From an uncultured Saprospiraceae bacterium (lineage in GTDB: Bacteria; Bacteroidota; Bacteroidia; Chitinophagales; Saprospiraceae): a stretch of DNA of 64,000 nucleotides. Under the pieces are notes generated by a model. It worked only from the letters and a program-made list of their open reading frames with translations. It was not told the origin of the DNA and made no database searches. The stretch lies in assembly GCA_937959115.1 (NCBI GenBank), contig CALGAW010000015.1:1-64000 (forward strand), written 5' to 3'. The position numbers were made by a program, and so were the translations under genes. This document shows, piece by piece, positions 1-8,673 of the stretch. Each line of letters opens with the position of its first letter. The stretch's first letter is position 1.

Positions 1-1680
1 CCAGTAGGAGTCACGGTAGCAGCACCATCGCTTAAGCCATTGCAGCTTACATTGTTGTCTAGAGCAATAGTAGCAGATAGTAAAGTTGGTTCAGTAATGG
101 CAATGCTAGCAGTCGTTGTACAGTTGTTATTATCAGTTACAGTTACGATATGTGTTCCTGCAGCTAAAGCTGTTGCTGGTGCAGAAGTTTCACCCGAATC
201 CCAATTGTAGGAATATGGAGCTGTTCCGCCAGTAGGAGTCACGGTAGCAGCACCATCGCTTAAGCCATTGCAGCTTACATTGTTGTCTAATGCAACAGAA
301 ACATTTAGACTCGAAGGTTCTGTAATGGCAATACTAGCAGTTACAGTACAGTTGTTATTATCAGTTACAGTTACGATATGTGTTCCGGCAGCTAAAGCTG
401 TTGCTGCTGCAGAAGTTTCACCCGAATCCCAATTGTAGGAATATGGAGCTGTTCCGCCAGTAGGAGTCACGGTAGCAGCACCATCGCTTAAGCCATTGCA
501 GCTTACATTATTGTCTAATGCAATAGTAGCAGCGAGTACAGGTGGTTCAGTAATCGCAATGCTAGCAGTTACAGTACAGTTGTTATTATCAGTTGCAGTT
601 ACGATATGTGTTCCTGCAGCTAAAGCTGTTGCTGCTGCAGAAGTTTCACCATTGTCCCAATTGTAGGAATATGGAGCTGTTCCACCAGTAGGAGTCACTG
701 TAGCAGCACCATCGCTTAAGCCATTGCAACTTACGTTGTTGTCAAGAGCGGTTGTAGCAGTGAGTATGGTTGGTTCTGTAATGGCAATACTAGCAGTTAC
801 AGTACAGTTGTTATTATCAGTAACGGTTACGATATGTGTTCCCGCATCTAAAGCTGTTGCTGGTGCAGAAGTTTCACCCGTATCCCAATTATAGGAATAT
901 GGAGCTGTGCCACCAGTAGGAGTCACGGTAGCAGCACCATCACTTAAGCCATTGCAACTTACGTTGTTGTCTAATGCAACAGAAACATTTAGACTCGAAG
1001 GTTCAGTAATGGCAATGCTAGCAGTCGTTGAACAGTTATTATCGTCAGTTACGGTTACGATATGCGTTCCCGCAGCTAAAGCTGTTGCTGCTGCAGAAGT
1101 TTCACCATTGTCCCAATTGTAGGAATATGGAGCTGTTCCGCCAGTAGGAGTCACGGTGGCAGCACCATCGCTTAAGCCATTGCAGCTTACATTGTTGTCT
1201 AGAGCAATAGTAGCAGAGAGTACAGTTGGTTCTGTAATGGCAATGCTAGCAGTCGTTGTACAGTTATTATTGTCAGTAACGGTTACGATATGTGTTCCCG
1301 CATTTAAAGCTGTTGCTGCTGCAGAAGTTTCACCCGAATCCCATTGGTAAGTATATGGTGTTGTTCCCCCAGTTGCAGTTACCGTTGCGCCACCATCACT
1401 TAAGCCAGTACAGCTGACACTATTGTCTACAACGGTAGTGGCAGCAAGTATTGTTGGTTCAGTAATTGTAATTGAGAATGTTTCAACACAGGTATTAACA
1501 TCTGTAACAGTCAATATATAAGTTCCTGCTGTTAAATTGGTTATGGTTTGTGTTGTTTCTCCAGTGTTCCAGTTATATTGGTAAGGAGCTATGCCTCCAG
1601 ATCCATTAAGGGTAATTGAACCATCTGATCCACCATTACAAATTACATTAGAATTTACATCAGGGGTAAAATTAAATGGA
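1..1680 (-). repeat. SprB tandem repeat array, 228 bp unit
   Basis: The marker ccagt(a/t)g(g/c)ag-like boundary recurs at 1, 229, 457, 685, 913, 1141, 1369 and, more diverged, 1597, so the period is exactly 228 bp (76 codons). Units contain two cysteines each. The spacer encoding LNVSVALDNN is identical at 292-317 and 976-1001, which are 684 bp (three units) apart, pointing to a three-unit higher-order repeat. The unit nearest the N-terminus (around 1440-1680) is the most diverged. The array continues past base 1. Confidence 0.9.
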
Positions 1681-4600
1681 ATTAATGGAACAACATCTAA
1701 GGGAATGGAACCATATCCTGTTTGTGCTGTAATAGAATTACAAAATCCAGCACCACAAGAAATACTGTTTAATTCAGTAAAATTGTTAATGACAATAGAA
1801 TCACCTGGAGAGAATACGCCAGTATTTGTGATCACATCAAATGAAAAATCCATGAGATCTCCAGAATTCATTCCAGTTGGAATGACTGATACCAATACTT
1901 GTTGGCCATTAATCATAGTCGTATAATAAGTTGGACAAAACACCCCTGGAGATGGTGTGCAAGAATAAGAAGTAAGATCGATTGTTGTTCCTGCAGGAAG
2001 ATATAAGAAAGAGGTGTCAGCTCCAGTAGTGGTTCCTCCAGCGATAAAAATTTGTACATCAACACTTGAAGAAGCACTACAGACTGAATCTATACTATTC
2101 GTACTTATCGAAACATTTGCATCATAAAGATTTACTGCTTGTGAAATTTCAAGATTTTCTGAATAAAGTAATGAAGCATCACCGATTGCAGGAGCTCCAC
2201 AAGGTTGCAAACCGCCAACCTGAAAGCCTAGATTTGATCCAGAAACAAAGTTACAATCCGTCATTACCTCAATCGAGACTAAAACTGTCCGGTCTTCAGG
2301 AATTGTAGAAGTAAATGTACCATTTATACCTCCATTCGCAGCGATTTGAGTTTGATCATTCAAATCATAGAATAAAGTGTCGAGATTTGTCGTTGGTGTA
2401 AGTGTTTCAATGTTGCCAGAACCAGCTGGATATTCAATGTTAAATGAGTTTATAGTAATTCCGGAAGCGTTGGATAAGATAATGTTAAAATAAGGATCTA
2501 TGATATCTGCTAATTGGCCACTATTAATCTCAAGCTCATAAGTAAGTAAGGAACACAGACCAATTATATTAGGTTGGTTGGTTATACTCAATTGAATTTG
2601 GGAGGGTTGAGGATTAAATGTTAATGTTTCTGTACGATAACAACCTTGATCGTCATCAGCAAGGGTAGTTGGATATGCAATACAATCCCAATTATGATTG
2701 ACATCAATAGTTTGTGAACCACAATCAGTAACTTTTGCAGTAATTCTAATCGTTTTACATTCTGTTCTATTTAATGCTCCAAGTTTAACATAATTCCCAT
2801 CTGGAGAATTGGTAAAAGGGATGTTGACTGCTCCTCCCCCAGTAATATCGGTTACCATTGTAATTTGGACATTGGGATTATCTTCTATGTTGAACCAATT
2901 TAAAGGAACATCTTCAGCCGTCATTGTGTTACAAATGTCTACATCCCATTCTGCTAATTGTTGAACACCATTAACTGTTGGGTTTTGAGCCTGGATAGAA
3001 AATGTAGGTCCATTATAAGTAATGATGTTTGCAGTATTGGTTCTGACAACTGGAAGGTGCACATCAGGGTTAGGGTGGTAGAAGTATTCTGTTGCATGCC
3101 ATTCATACGGTAGGGTGCTAGTAGTAGATTGACAAGCGCCGATTAATCCGATTCTAACTCTACCCCAGTTTGTTGATATTTTATCAATGTCTGTCCAATT
3201 AGGTGGTGGATACACCCATAAATCATTACCTATTAAATTGTAGGAAGTAATATTTGTACTCGTTTGATTTGCATTTGACATATCCACTCTTCCAGTAAAT
3301 TCAATCGTTGGAGGAATGGTGATTTTGAACGAGTCCATGCGATATCCTGGACGATATTCATTAGGAAAGTTATCTCCACTCGCAGCATTTTGGCAAAACA
3401 GGAATTGAATGATTTCTTCAGAACAGACATTTACCGTGTTAATCAATCTTCCTGCTCTAGTTGTAATTTTCTCAAACCATGCTCTATCACCATAGGTACT
3501 ACAACTAACTTTAGTTCCTTTGTCATCAAAGCTGAAATGTGTACCTGTAAAGCTTGTCATTTCATATTGGACTACTGGTGTAAAATCATCTGCAACTTCA
3601 AAATAGGCAATCACTTTTACGCTATCTTCAGAATAAACTCCTGGGGTAGAAAGATCACCTCCAAACAAATAGTTTGGTCCAACTAATTCATTGTATTGAC
3701 TTAGATCGAAAATAAGGCTGTAAAAATTTGCTCCAATTGTTGTTGGTGTAGGTAGATTTGTAATAGGGAAAGTATATACATTACCTGAGGAAACGTCTCC
3801 GATTTCAATTTCAGCTGATATTAGTTTGATTTGATCGATTCCACTTGCATTATTTTCATATTGAATCTCATAGAATAAATCAGTAAGAGCAGTATCAAGA
3901 ATTACACTATTACTGGTCACCTGCATTGTATCAAATGGGTAATAGTATTTGCGTTCAAAAGATCCAGAATTATCTAAGGTTACAAGTCCACTCATTGCGG
4001 TTGATGTCCAGCCAGGGGTTGTCCTGACGGCTTCGAATGACGTAGTTGCTGGCCCAACACATGGTCCGGGACAATGAGTAGAAAGACTAAGAGACATACA
4101 ATGGACATCTGTTTGCCAACAATTGTCACCATTGCTATCTTGACATTCATAATTTGAAGTTACTGTCATCACTGCAGGATTTGTAACGCCTGCTGCGGAA
4201 CAATCGAGTTGGAGCTGGAATGGGAAGGTAGTTTCAGTATAGCGATCGACGGTATAAATAACTTGGTTGCCAACTTGAACAATACTTGGGTTTAGTCCAG
4301 CGTGAGCAGGGTTTGGTGTTGGTGATGGGCCTATTGAAAACCCAGGAGGAAGATCTATTGTAACTGTCCAATTAGAAAAGTTACTAGTCATTGCATTTTG
4401 GCCATTACATAAAGGAGATCTAGAACCATAAGCTCCAAATCGCGGTTTGAATTCCATTAAAAACACATCTCCATCATTAATGTCAATTGGCCCATTAAAG
4501 GTAGATGGGATGTGATAATTACGGATGATATTAGAATAATTTAAGTCAATTCTGTCTGGAGGAACTACATCTCCACATTGAGTCTCACAACTTACATCAA

Positions 4601-6050
4601 AGTAAAGGTGCTCCCAACCGATATAATCTGCTCTTGTGTTAGCGCAGGAAAACGATCGTTGTTCTAACCAATATTGAAAACAAACTTCGATGGTGTCTCC
4701 TACCTGTAAGTCATCGTAAAAACCATCTCCGTCAATATCACTAAGCCCTCCGGGGCCATCAGGGTCAGAGGTGTAGAAGTCAGGAGGTAAGAATGAGGCA
4801 GGTCCTCTAGCTGGTATGGTTGGATGAAAGAGTGCGGAGTCCGCTACAGAAAAACCGTTTAGTTTGAAGTTACCCCAATTCCTGGTTTTAAACCACTCTT
4901 CCCCCCAAGTCGTTGTGTTAAATGGGGTTGAAATAGGCGTTGCATTTGAGCCACAACCAAATATAATGGCAAGATCAGTTGCAACAGAACCTCCAGGAGG
5001 ACTTGTTTCAATTCCATTATTCGTTATACGAATGATATAGTCAATTGTATCACACAAATCTGGTCTTGGGATTGAAACTCCAGTTAATTCGATGTCTGGT
5101 ATCCCATTCGATATATTCACAACTCCTTGTTGCTGAACGGCCTCTTGGCAGATACTTCCATCACATCCCCAATTTGCATTGTGGTAGCTGGAGTTATTAT
5201 CACAGCCACTAACGAGGAAGGATTCTTGCAAAATAATCTCTTCACCATTATCAAAACAGGCATCTCCATTGCCGACTACTGTAAATGGAGCAACAGATAA
5301 ATCGATGGTATAAAACAAGGTGTCTGCAGTTCCCATTGTATTTGGGACCGTGCTTGTCGGTATTAGCGCTGTCCCGTTGTAAGAGAGAGCATAGTTTGTG
5401 AGTTCGGTCTCTACAACTACAAAATACTCAAAGGTAGAAAGGCAACCAAGCCCACCTTGTCGAATTAGGACATCTCTTGTTTCTAGGGCGCCTACTACAG
5501 AAAGATAAGGGGTGATTGGCAAAATACTTAGGATCCCATAGTTTACAGAATAGGCGTTGACTGCTGGGTCTGTGTCTGAATCAGTCTTTGGAACTCCATT
5601 ATCATCATAGCTAATATAGATATTGTCCTTAAATATACCAGAGGTTATATCATAGTCAACAGCATCACAATTCGCAATTCTGCCAACTGTGAATACCACT
5701 TGATCTCCAGCGTTCCAGGTTGATCCATTTGAGATCCCAAAGATCGGATTTGAAACATCGGTGACATTTATTTCTGTAATCGTAAAACCAGCAGGAGCGG
5801 TGACGATCGCAACACTTCCTACGGTATAACGAACGCCTGGAGGTAGGGTGAGGCTGATTTCAAAGTTGTCTTGACCAATGTCCTTGGCAAGAACAGTAAA
5901 TTCAGCATTATAATTTCCTTGACAAACTTCTATCAGTCCAGGTGTGCAGTCAACTTGATAGTCGTTATTGTTGATTTGAGCACTAATATGAAATACATTC
6001 AACAGCAACAACAAGCTTACTAGTAATTTGATCGGTATTGTAAAACGCAT
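1..6050 (-). CDS. Giant SprB-repeat surface adhesin, C-terminus beyond window edge
   Basis: The frame is open from an ATG at 6050 down to base 1, so at least 2016 residues are present and the C-terminus is missing. The N-terminus MRFTIPIKLLVSLLLLLNVF ending in HISAQ is a clear signal peptide. Residues about 25-1450 are cysteine-containing beta-sandwich-like adhesin modules, including a PDGPGGLSD..DGDGF..D loop near residue 427. From about residue 1457 the protein becomes a tandem array of 76-residue units carrying VSCNG, TPTGGTAPY and ITEP, typical of SprB repeats. SprB is the mobile gliding adhesin of Flavobacterium, exported by the T9SS. A T9SS sorting domain would lie outside the window, so secretion route is inferred. 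The N-terminal region is related to that of the 4934-residue protein at 18608-33412. It is divergent from sppA. Confidence 0.85.
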   Translation of the reverse strand, partial: MRFTIPIKLLVSLLLLLNVFHISAQINNNDYQVDCTPGLIEVCQGNYNAEFTVLAKDIGQDNFEISLTLPPGVRYTVGSVAIVTAPAGFTITEINVTDVSNPIFGISNGSTWNAGDQVVFTVGRIANCDAVDYDITSGIFKDNIYISYDDNGVPKTDSDTDPAVNAYSVNYGILSILPITPYLSVVGALETRDVLIRQGGLGCLSTFEYFVVVETELTNYALSYNGTALIPTSTVPNTMGTADTLFYTIDLSVAPFTVVGNGDACFDNGEEIILQESFLVSGCDNNSSYHNANWGCDGSICQEAVQQQGVVNISNGIPDIELTGVSIPRPDLCDTIDYIIRITNNGIETSPPGGSVATDLAIIFGCGSNATPISTPFNTTTWGEEWFKTRNWGNFKLNGFSVADSALFHPTIPARGPASFLPPDFYTSDPDGPGGLSDIDGDGFYDDLQVGDTIEVCFQYWLEQRSFSCANTRADYIGWEHLYFDVSCETQCGDVVPPDRIDLNYSNIIRNYHIPSTFNGPIDINDGDVFLMEFKPRFGAYGSRSPLCNGQNAMTSNFSNWTVTIDLPPGFSIGPSPTPNPAHAGLNPSIVQVGNQVIYTVDRYTETTFPFQLQLDCSAAGVTNPAVMTVTSNYECQDSNGDNCWQTDVHCMSLSLSTHCPGPCVGPATTSFEAVRTTPGWTSTAMSGLVTLDNSGSFERKYYYPFDTMQVTSNSVILDTALTDLFYEIQYENNASGIDQIKLISAEIEIGDVSSGNVYTFPITNLPTPTTIGANFYSLIFDLSQYNELVGPNYLFGGDLSTPGVYSEDSVKVIAYFEVADDFTPVVQYEMTSFTGTHFSFDDKGTKVSCSTYGDRAWFEKITTRAGRLINTVNVCSEEIIQFLFCQNAASGDNFPNEYRPGYRMDSFKITIPPTIEFTGRVDMSNANQTSTNITSYNLIGNDLWVYPPPNWTDIDKISTNWGRVRIGLIGACQSTTSTLPYEWHATEYFYHPNPDVHLPVVRTNTANIITYNGPTFSIQAQNPTVNGVQQLAEWDVDICNTMTAEDVPLNWFNIEDNPNVQITMVTDITGGGAVNIPFTNSPDGNYVKLGALNRTECKTIRITAKVTDCGSQTIDVNHNWDCIAYPTTLADDDQGCYRTETLTFNPQPSQIQLSITNQPNIIGLCSLLTYELEINSGQLADIIDPYFNIILSNASGITINSFNIEYPAGSGNIETLTPTTNLDTLFYDLNDQTQIAANGGINGTFTSTIPEDRTVLVSIEVMTDCNFVSGSNLGFQVGGLQPCGAPAIGDASLLYSENLEISQAVNLYDANVSISTNSIDSVCSASSSVDVQIFIAGGTTTGADTSFLYLPAGTTIDLTSYSCTPSPGVFCPTYYTTMINGQQVLVSVIPTGMNSGDLMDFSFDVITNTGVFSPGDSIVINNFTELNSISCGAGFCNSITAQTGYGSIPLDVVPLIPFNFTPDVNSNVICNGGSDGSITLNGSGGIAPYQYNWNTGETTQTITNLTAGTYILTVTDVNTCVETFSITITEPTILAATTVVDNSVSCTGLSDGGATVTATGGTTPYTYQWDSGETSAAATALNAGTHIVTVTDNNNCTTTASIAITEPTVLSATIALDNNVSCNGLSDGAATVTPTGGTAPYSYNWDNGETSAAATALAAGTHIVTVTDDNNCSTTASIAITEPSSLNVSVALDNNVSCNGLSDGAATVTPTGGTAPYSYNWDTGETSAPATALDAGTHIVTVTDNNNCTVTASIAITEPTILTATTALDNNVSCNGLSDGAATVTPTGGTAPYSYNWDNGETSAAATALAAGTHIVTATDNNNCTVTASIAITEPPVLAATIALDNNVSCNGLSDGAATVTPTGGTAPYSYNWDSGETSAAATALAAGTHIVTVTDNNNCTVTASIAITEPSSLNVSVALDNNVSCNGLSDGAATVTPTGGTAPYSYNWDSGETSAPATALAAGTHIVTVTDNNNCTTTASIAITEPTLLSATIALDNNVSCNGLSDGAATVTPT

Positions 6051-6663
6051 AAAATAAAGGATATGAGATGCTTTACTAACTTTTTATAGTTAAATATGAT
6101 TTATAGTCCATTAAGCTTAAATAGGTTGATTGGTTAGGTTTTAAACCTTGGTTTTCGAAAGTACGTTTCATTTTTTACGATAGAAAAGGTCAAAAGTTTT
6201 GATTTTAGTCGTTGTTTTTAACACTTGATTTGTATTGTTCACAATAAAATAAACAGTTGATAATAAGTCATATACTCTTTATTTAGAACGTTTGAAGTAA
6301 CTTCTTTATGTAACCAAGATTTTGAAATTTGATAATCACGAGAAATAGATGTTTTATTTAGTTAAGTGTACGAAATTGGCACTTATCTGTTTTATTGCCT
6401 TGACTATAATTGATCAGTGTTGAAGGGCATCAAAGGATAAATTTATTGCTACGGCCTAGAAAAAAGAACATGGACAAATCTAGGAGTCTACTACTAAAAA
6501 AAACTAGAATTAATCCTGATATATGGCAATCTATCGAATGAAACCTATTATTTGTCTAATTAACTTAATAGTCATTTTAAAATTTAGCTTCTTTGTACTT
6601 GTTAACAATCCCCAATATAAATTAGGATTTAATCATTAAAAGAATTAACAGTAATAACATAAG
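6051..6663. other. Divergent intergenic region between the SprB-like gene and sppA
   Basis: About 610 bp of AT-rich sequence without a credible gene. It must hold the promoters of both divergent genes, but no clean TTTG / TAnnTTTG pair was found. A TTTAATCATTAAA motif at 6628-6640 lies 23 bases before the sppA start and recurs before several other genes in the window. Confidence 0.5.
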
Positions 6664-8427
6664 ATGAAACAGTTTTTTAAATTTTTATTTGCCTCCTGTC
6701 TAGGAACCTTCTTTGCGCTCGGTCTGCTAACCTTTGTCGGCATTGGGTCCATTGCCAACATGTCTAAAAAGAGTGAAACCGTAGTACTGAAACCCAATTC
6801 TGTACTAAAGCTATCTCTTGGAAAAGCTATTCCTGAAAGAACGAACAATGTTGCCTCAAACTCAATGAGCTTTGACCTTAACGAGGAAAAAGTACTTGGA
6901 TTAAATGATATCTTAAATACATTGAAAACAGCTAAGGAAGACGATAATATCAAGGGGATTTATATGGAAATCAAACAGCCTCTAGCTGGCATGGCCACCA
7001 TGAGTAGACTCCGCCAAGGCATTGAAGACTTTAAAGAATCTGGTAAATTCGTTGTTGCTTACGACAATTACTATTCACAAGGGAATTACTATCTAGCATC
7101 TGTAGCTGATAAAATATACATGAATCCTGTAGGCGGAGTAACGTTTAATGGATTTGCAGCTCAAATCCCATTCTTTAAAGATATGTTAGATCGTCTAGGA
7201 ATAGATATGCAGGTTCTGTACGCTGGGAAATTCAAAAGTGCCACTGAGCCACTCAGACGTAACGAAATGAGTAAAGAAAACAAAAAACAGACACGAGAAT
7301 ACCTCGGTGAATATTTCAATAACTTCCTAGCAGATATTGGAAAATCACGTAACCTCTCCGTGTCAACACTCAAGCAGTATGCTGATCAAATGACAGTGAA
7401 AGATGCGAAAGACGCAGTTAACTATAAACTGATTGACGGACTTATGTATAAAGATCAAGTCCTTGATGAACTGAATGAGCGGTTAGGCAATGACAAAGGC
7501 GATAAGATCAATGCAATTTCACTTAGTAAATACCATAAAAAAGCCGTTAAGAAAGGTAAGCTTACAGGTGATAAAATCGCAGTCGTGTATGCTGAAGGTA
7601 ACATAGTAGACGGTCAAGGAGAAACAGGGAACATTGGAGGAGAACGCTACGCTAAGATGATCCGGAAAATCAGAAAAGACAAGAAAGTGAAGGCGATCGT
7701 ATTACGTGTCAATTCAGGTGGTGGTAGTAGCTTGGCTTCTGAAAACATCTGGAGAGAACTGGTCTTGGCGAAGGAGCAAGACATTAAACTTGTCGTTTCT
7801 ATGGGAGATTTCGCAGCATCTGGTGGCTATTATATTGCTTGCGAAGGCGCGAAAATCTTTGCTGAACCAAACACAATAACGGGTTCAATCGGTGTGTTCG
7901 GTGTTTTACCTAATGTAGAGGATTTTCTAGACAAGCAGTTAGGAGTGACCTTTGATACTGTTAAAACTTCGAAGTTTGCTACTACTGGCTCTCCCATGTT
8001 TGAACTGAATAAAATGGAAGAGGCAATTTTTCAGCAAGGCATTGATTCTGTTTACATTAAATTTAAGCAGCGTGTTGCTGATGGTAGAGGCGTGAGTATG
8101 GATAAAGTGGAGAGCATGGCTCAAGGACGTGTATGGACTGGTACACAAGCAAAACGCTTAGGTTTAATAGATGAATTAGGTGGACTAGAAGATGCGATGG
8201 CATATGCTGCAGAAATAAGCGAATTGGAAAGCTATCGAACTGTCGAATATCCAAAGACGAAAACAAAAATGGAAGAAATTCTTGAGAAACTTACAGGCAA
8301 AAAGCCGCTTGATGTGATGATGAAGCAAGAACTTGGAGACTACTATGAGTACTACGATCAAGCAAAACAAATGAGAGAAATGACTGGTATCCAAATGCGT
8401 ATGCCTTACCAAGTAAAAATTCAATAA
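6664..8427 (+). CDS. sppA: Signal peptide peptidase SppA, long (67 kDa) type
   Basis: A 587-residue membrane-anchored serine protease that degrades signal peptides left in the inner membrane after export. An N-terminal hydrophobic segment (about residues 7-30) anchors it. It has the two tandem S49 domains of the long SppA class: the general-base lysine lies at K191 in GKFKSATEPL and the nucleophile at S386 in FAASGGYY, matching K209 and S409 of the Escherichia coli enzyme. The NSGGG motif at about 350-354 and the TGSIGVFG motif are also conserved. It is transcribed alone: a divergent gene lies upstream and a strong terminator 24 bases downstream. Overall length agrees with the family. Confidence 0.95.
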   Translation: MKQFFKFLFASCLGTFFALGLLTFVGIGSIANMSKKSETVVLKPNSVLKLSLGKAIPERTNNVASNSMSFDLNEEKVLGLNDILNTLKTAKEDDNIKGIYMEIKQPLAGMATMSRLRQGIEDFKESGKFVVAYDNYYSQGNYYLASVADKIYMNPVGGVTFNGFAAQIPFFKDMLDRLGIDMQVLYAGKFKSATEPLRRNEMSKENKKQTREYLGEYFNNFLADIGKSRNLSVSTLKQYADQMTVKDAKDAVNYKLIDGLMYKDQVLDELNERLGNDKGDKINAISLSKYHKKAVKKGKLTGDKIAVVYAEGNIVDGQGETGNIGGERYAKMIRKIRKDKKVKAIVLRVNSGGGSSLASENIWRELVLAKEQDIKLVVSMGDFAASGGYYIACEGAKIFAEPNTITGSIGVFGVLPNVEDFLDKQLGVTFDTVKTSKFATTGSPMFELNKMEEAIFQQGIDSVYIKFKQRVADGRGVSMDKVESMAQGRVWTGTQAKRLGLIDELGGLEDAMAYAAEISELESYRTVEYPKTKTKMEEILEKLTGKKPLDVMMKQELGDYYEYYDQAKQMREMTGIQMRMPYQVKIQ

Positions 8428-8451
8428 AAGATAGTTTTAGGGTTCATAAGG

Positions 8452-8490
8452 AAAGCTCAAATGCCGAAAGGGATTTGAGCTTTTTCTTTC
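8452..8490 (+). terminator. Rho-independent terminator of sppA
   Basis: Perfect 11 bp stem AAAGCTCAAAT (8452-8462) with ATTTGAGCTTT (8473-8483). A further CC/GG pair closes a GAAA tetraloop inside, and a T-rich tract follows to about 8490. Confidence 0.9.
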
Positions 8491-8673
8491 TAAGATTCGT
8501 TATTTTTAAGGTTATTCTAGGAGAGAAGTGAGTGATATAAGTTCTTGATAGTTAGTTGTTAGTGGCAGAGTAGTTTGTGTTTTGTTCATAAAGTGGATTA
8601 TTTTAATGTAAATTAAACGCTGTATTTTGTACTTAATTAAGTTAACTTTAAAGGAACCAAGTTTTAATACATT

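Noticed and set aside
1-1680. Regular repeats considered as a CRISPR array
   Set aside because: Period 228 bp, coding throughout, no short repeats with unique spacers.
907-2308. Open frames on the plus strand opposite the SprB repeats
   Set aside because: Antisense shadows of the repeat-encoding strand; they repeat with the 228 bp period.
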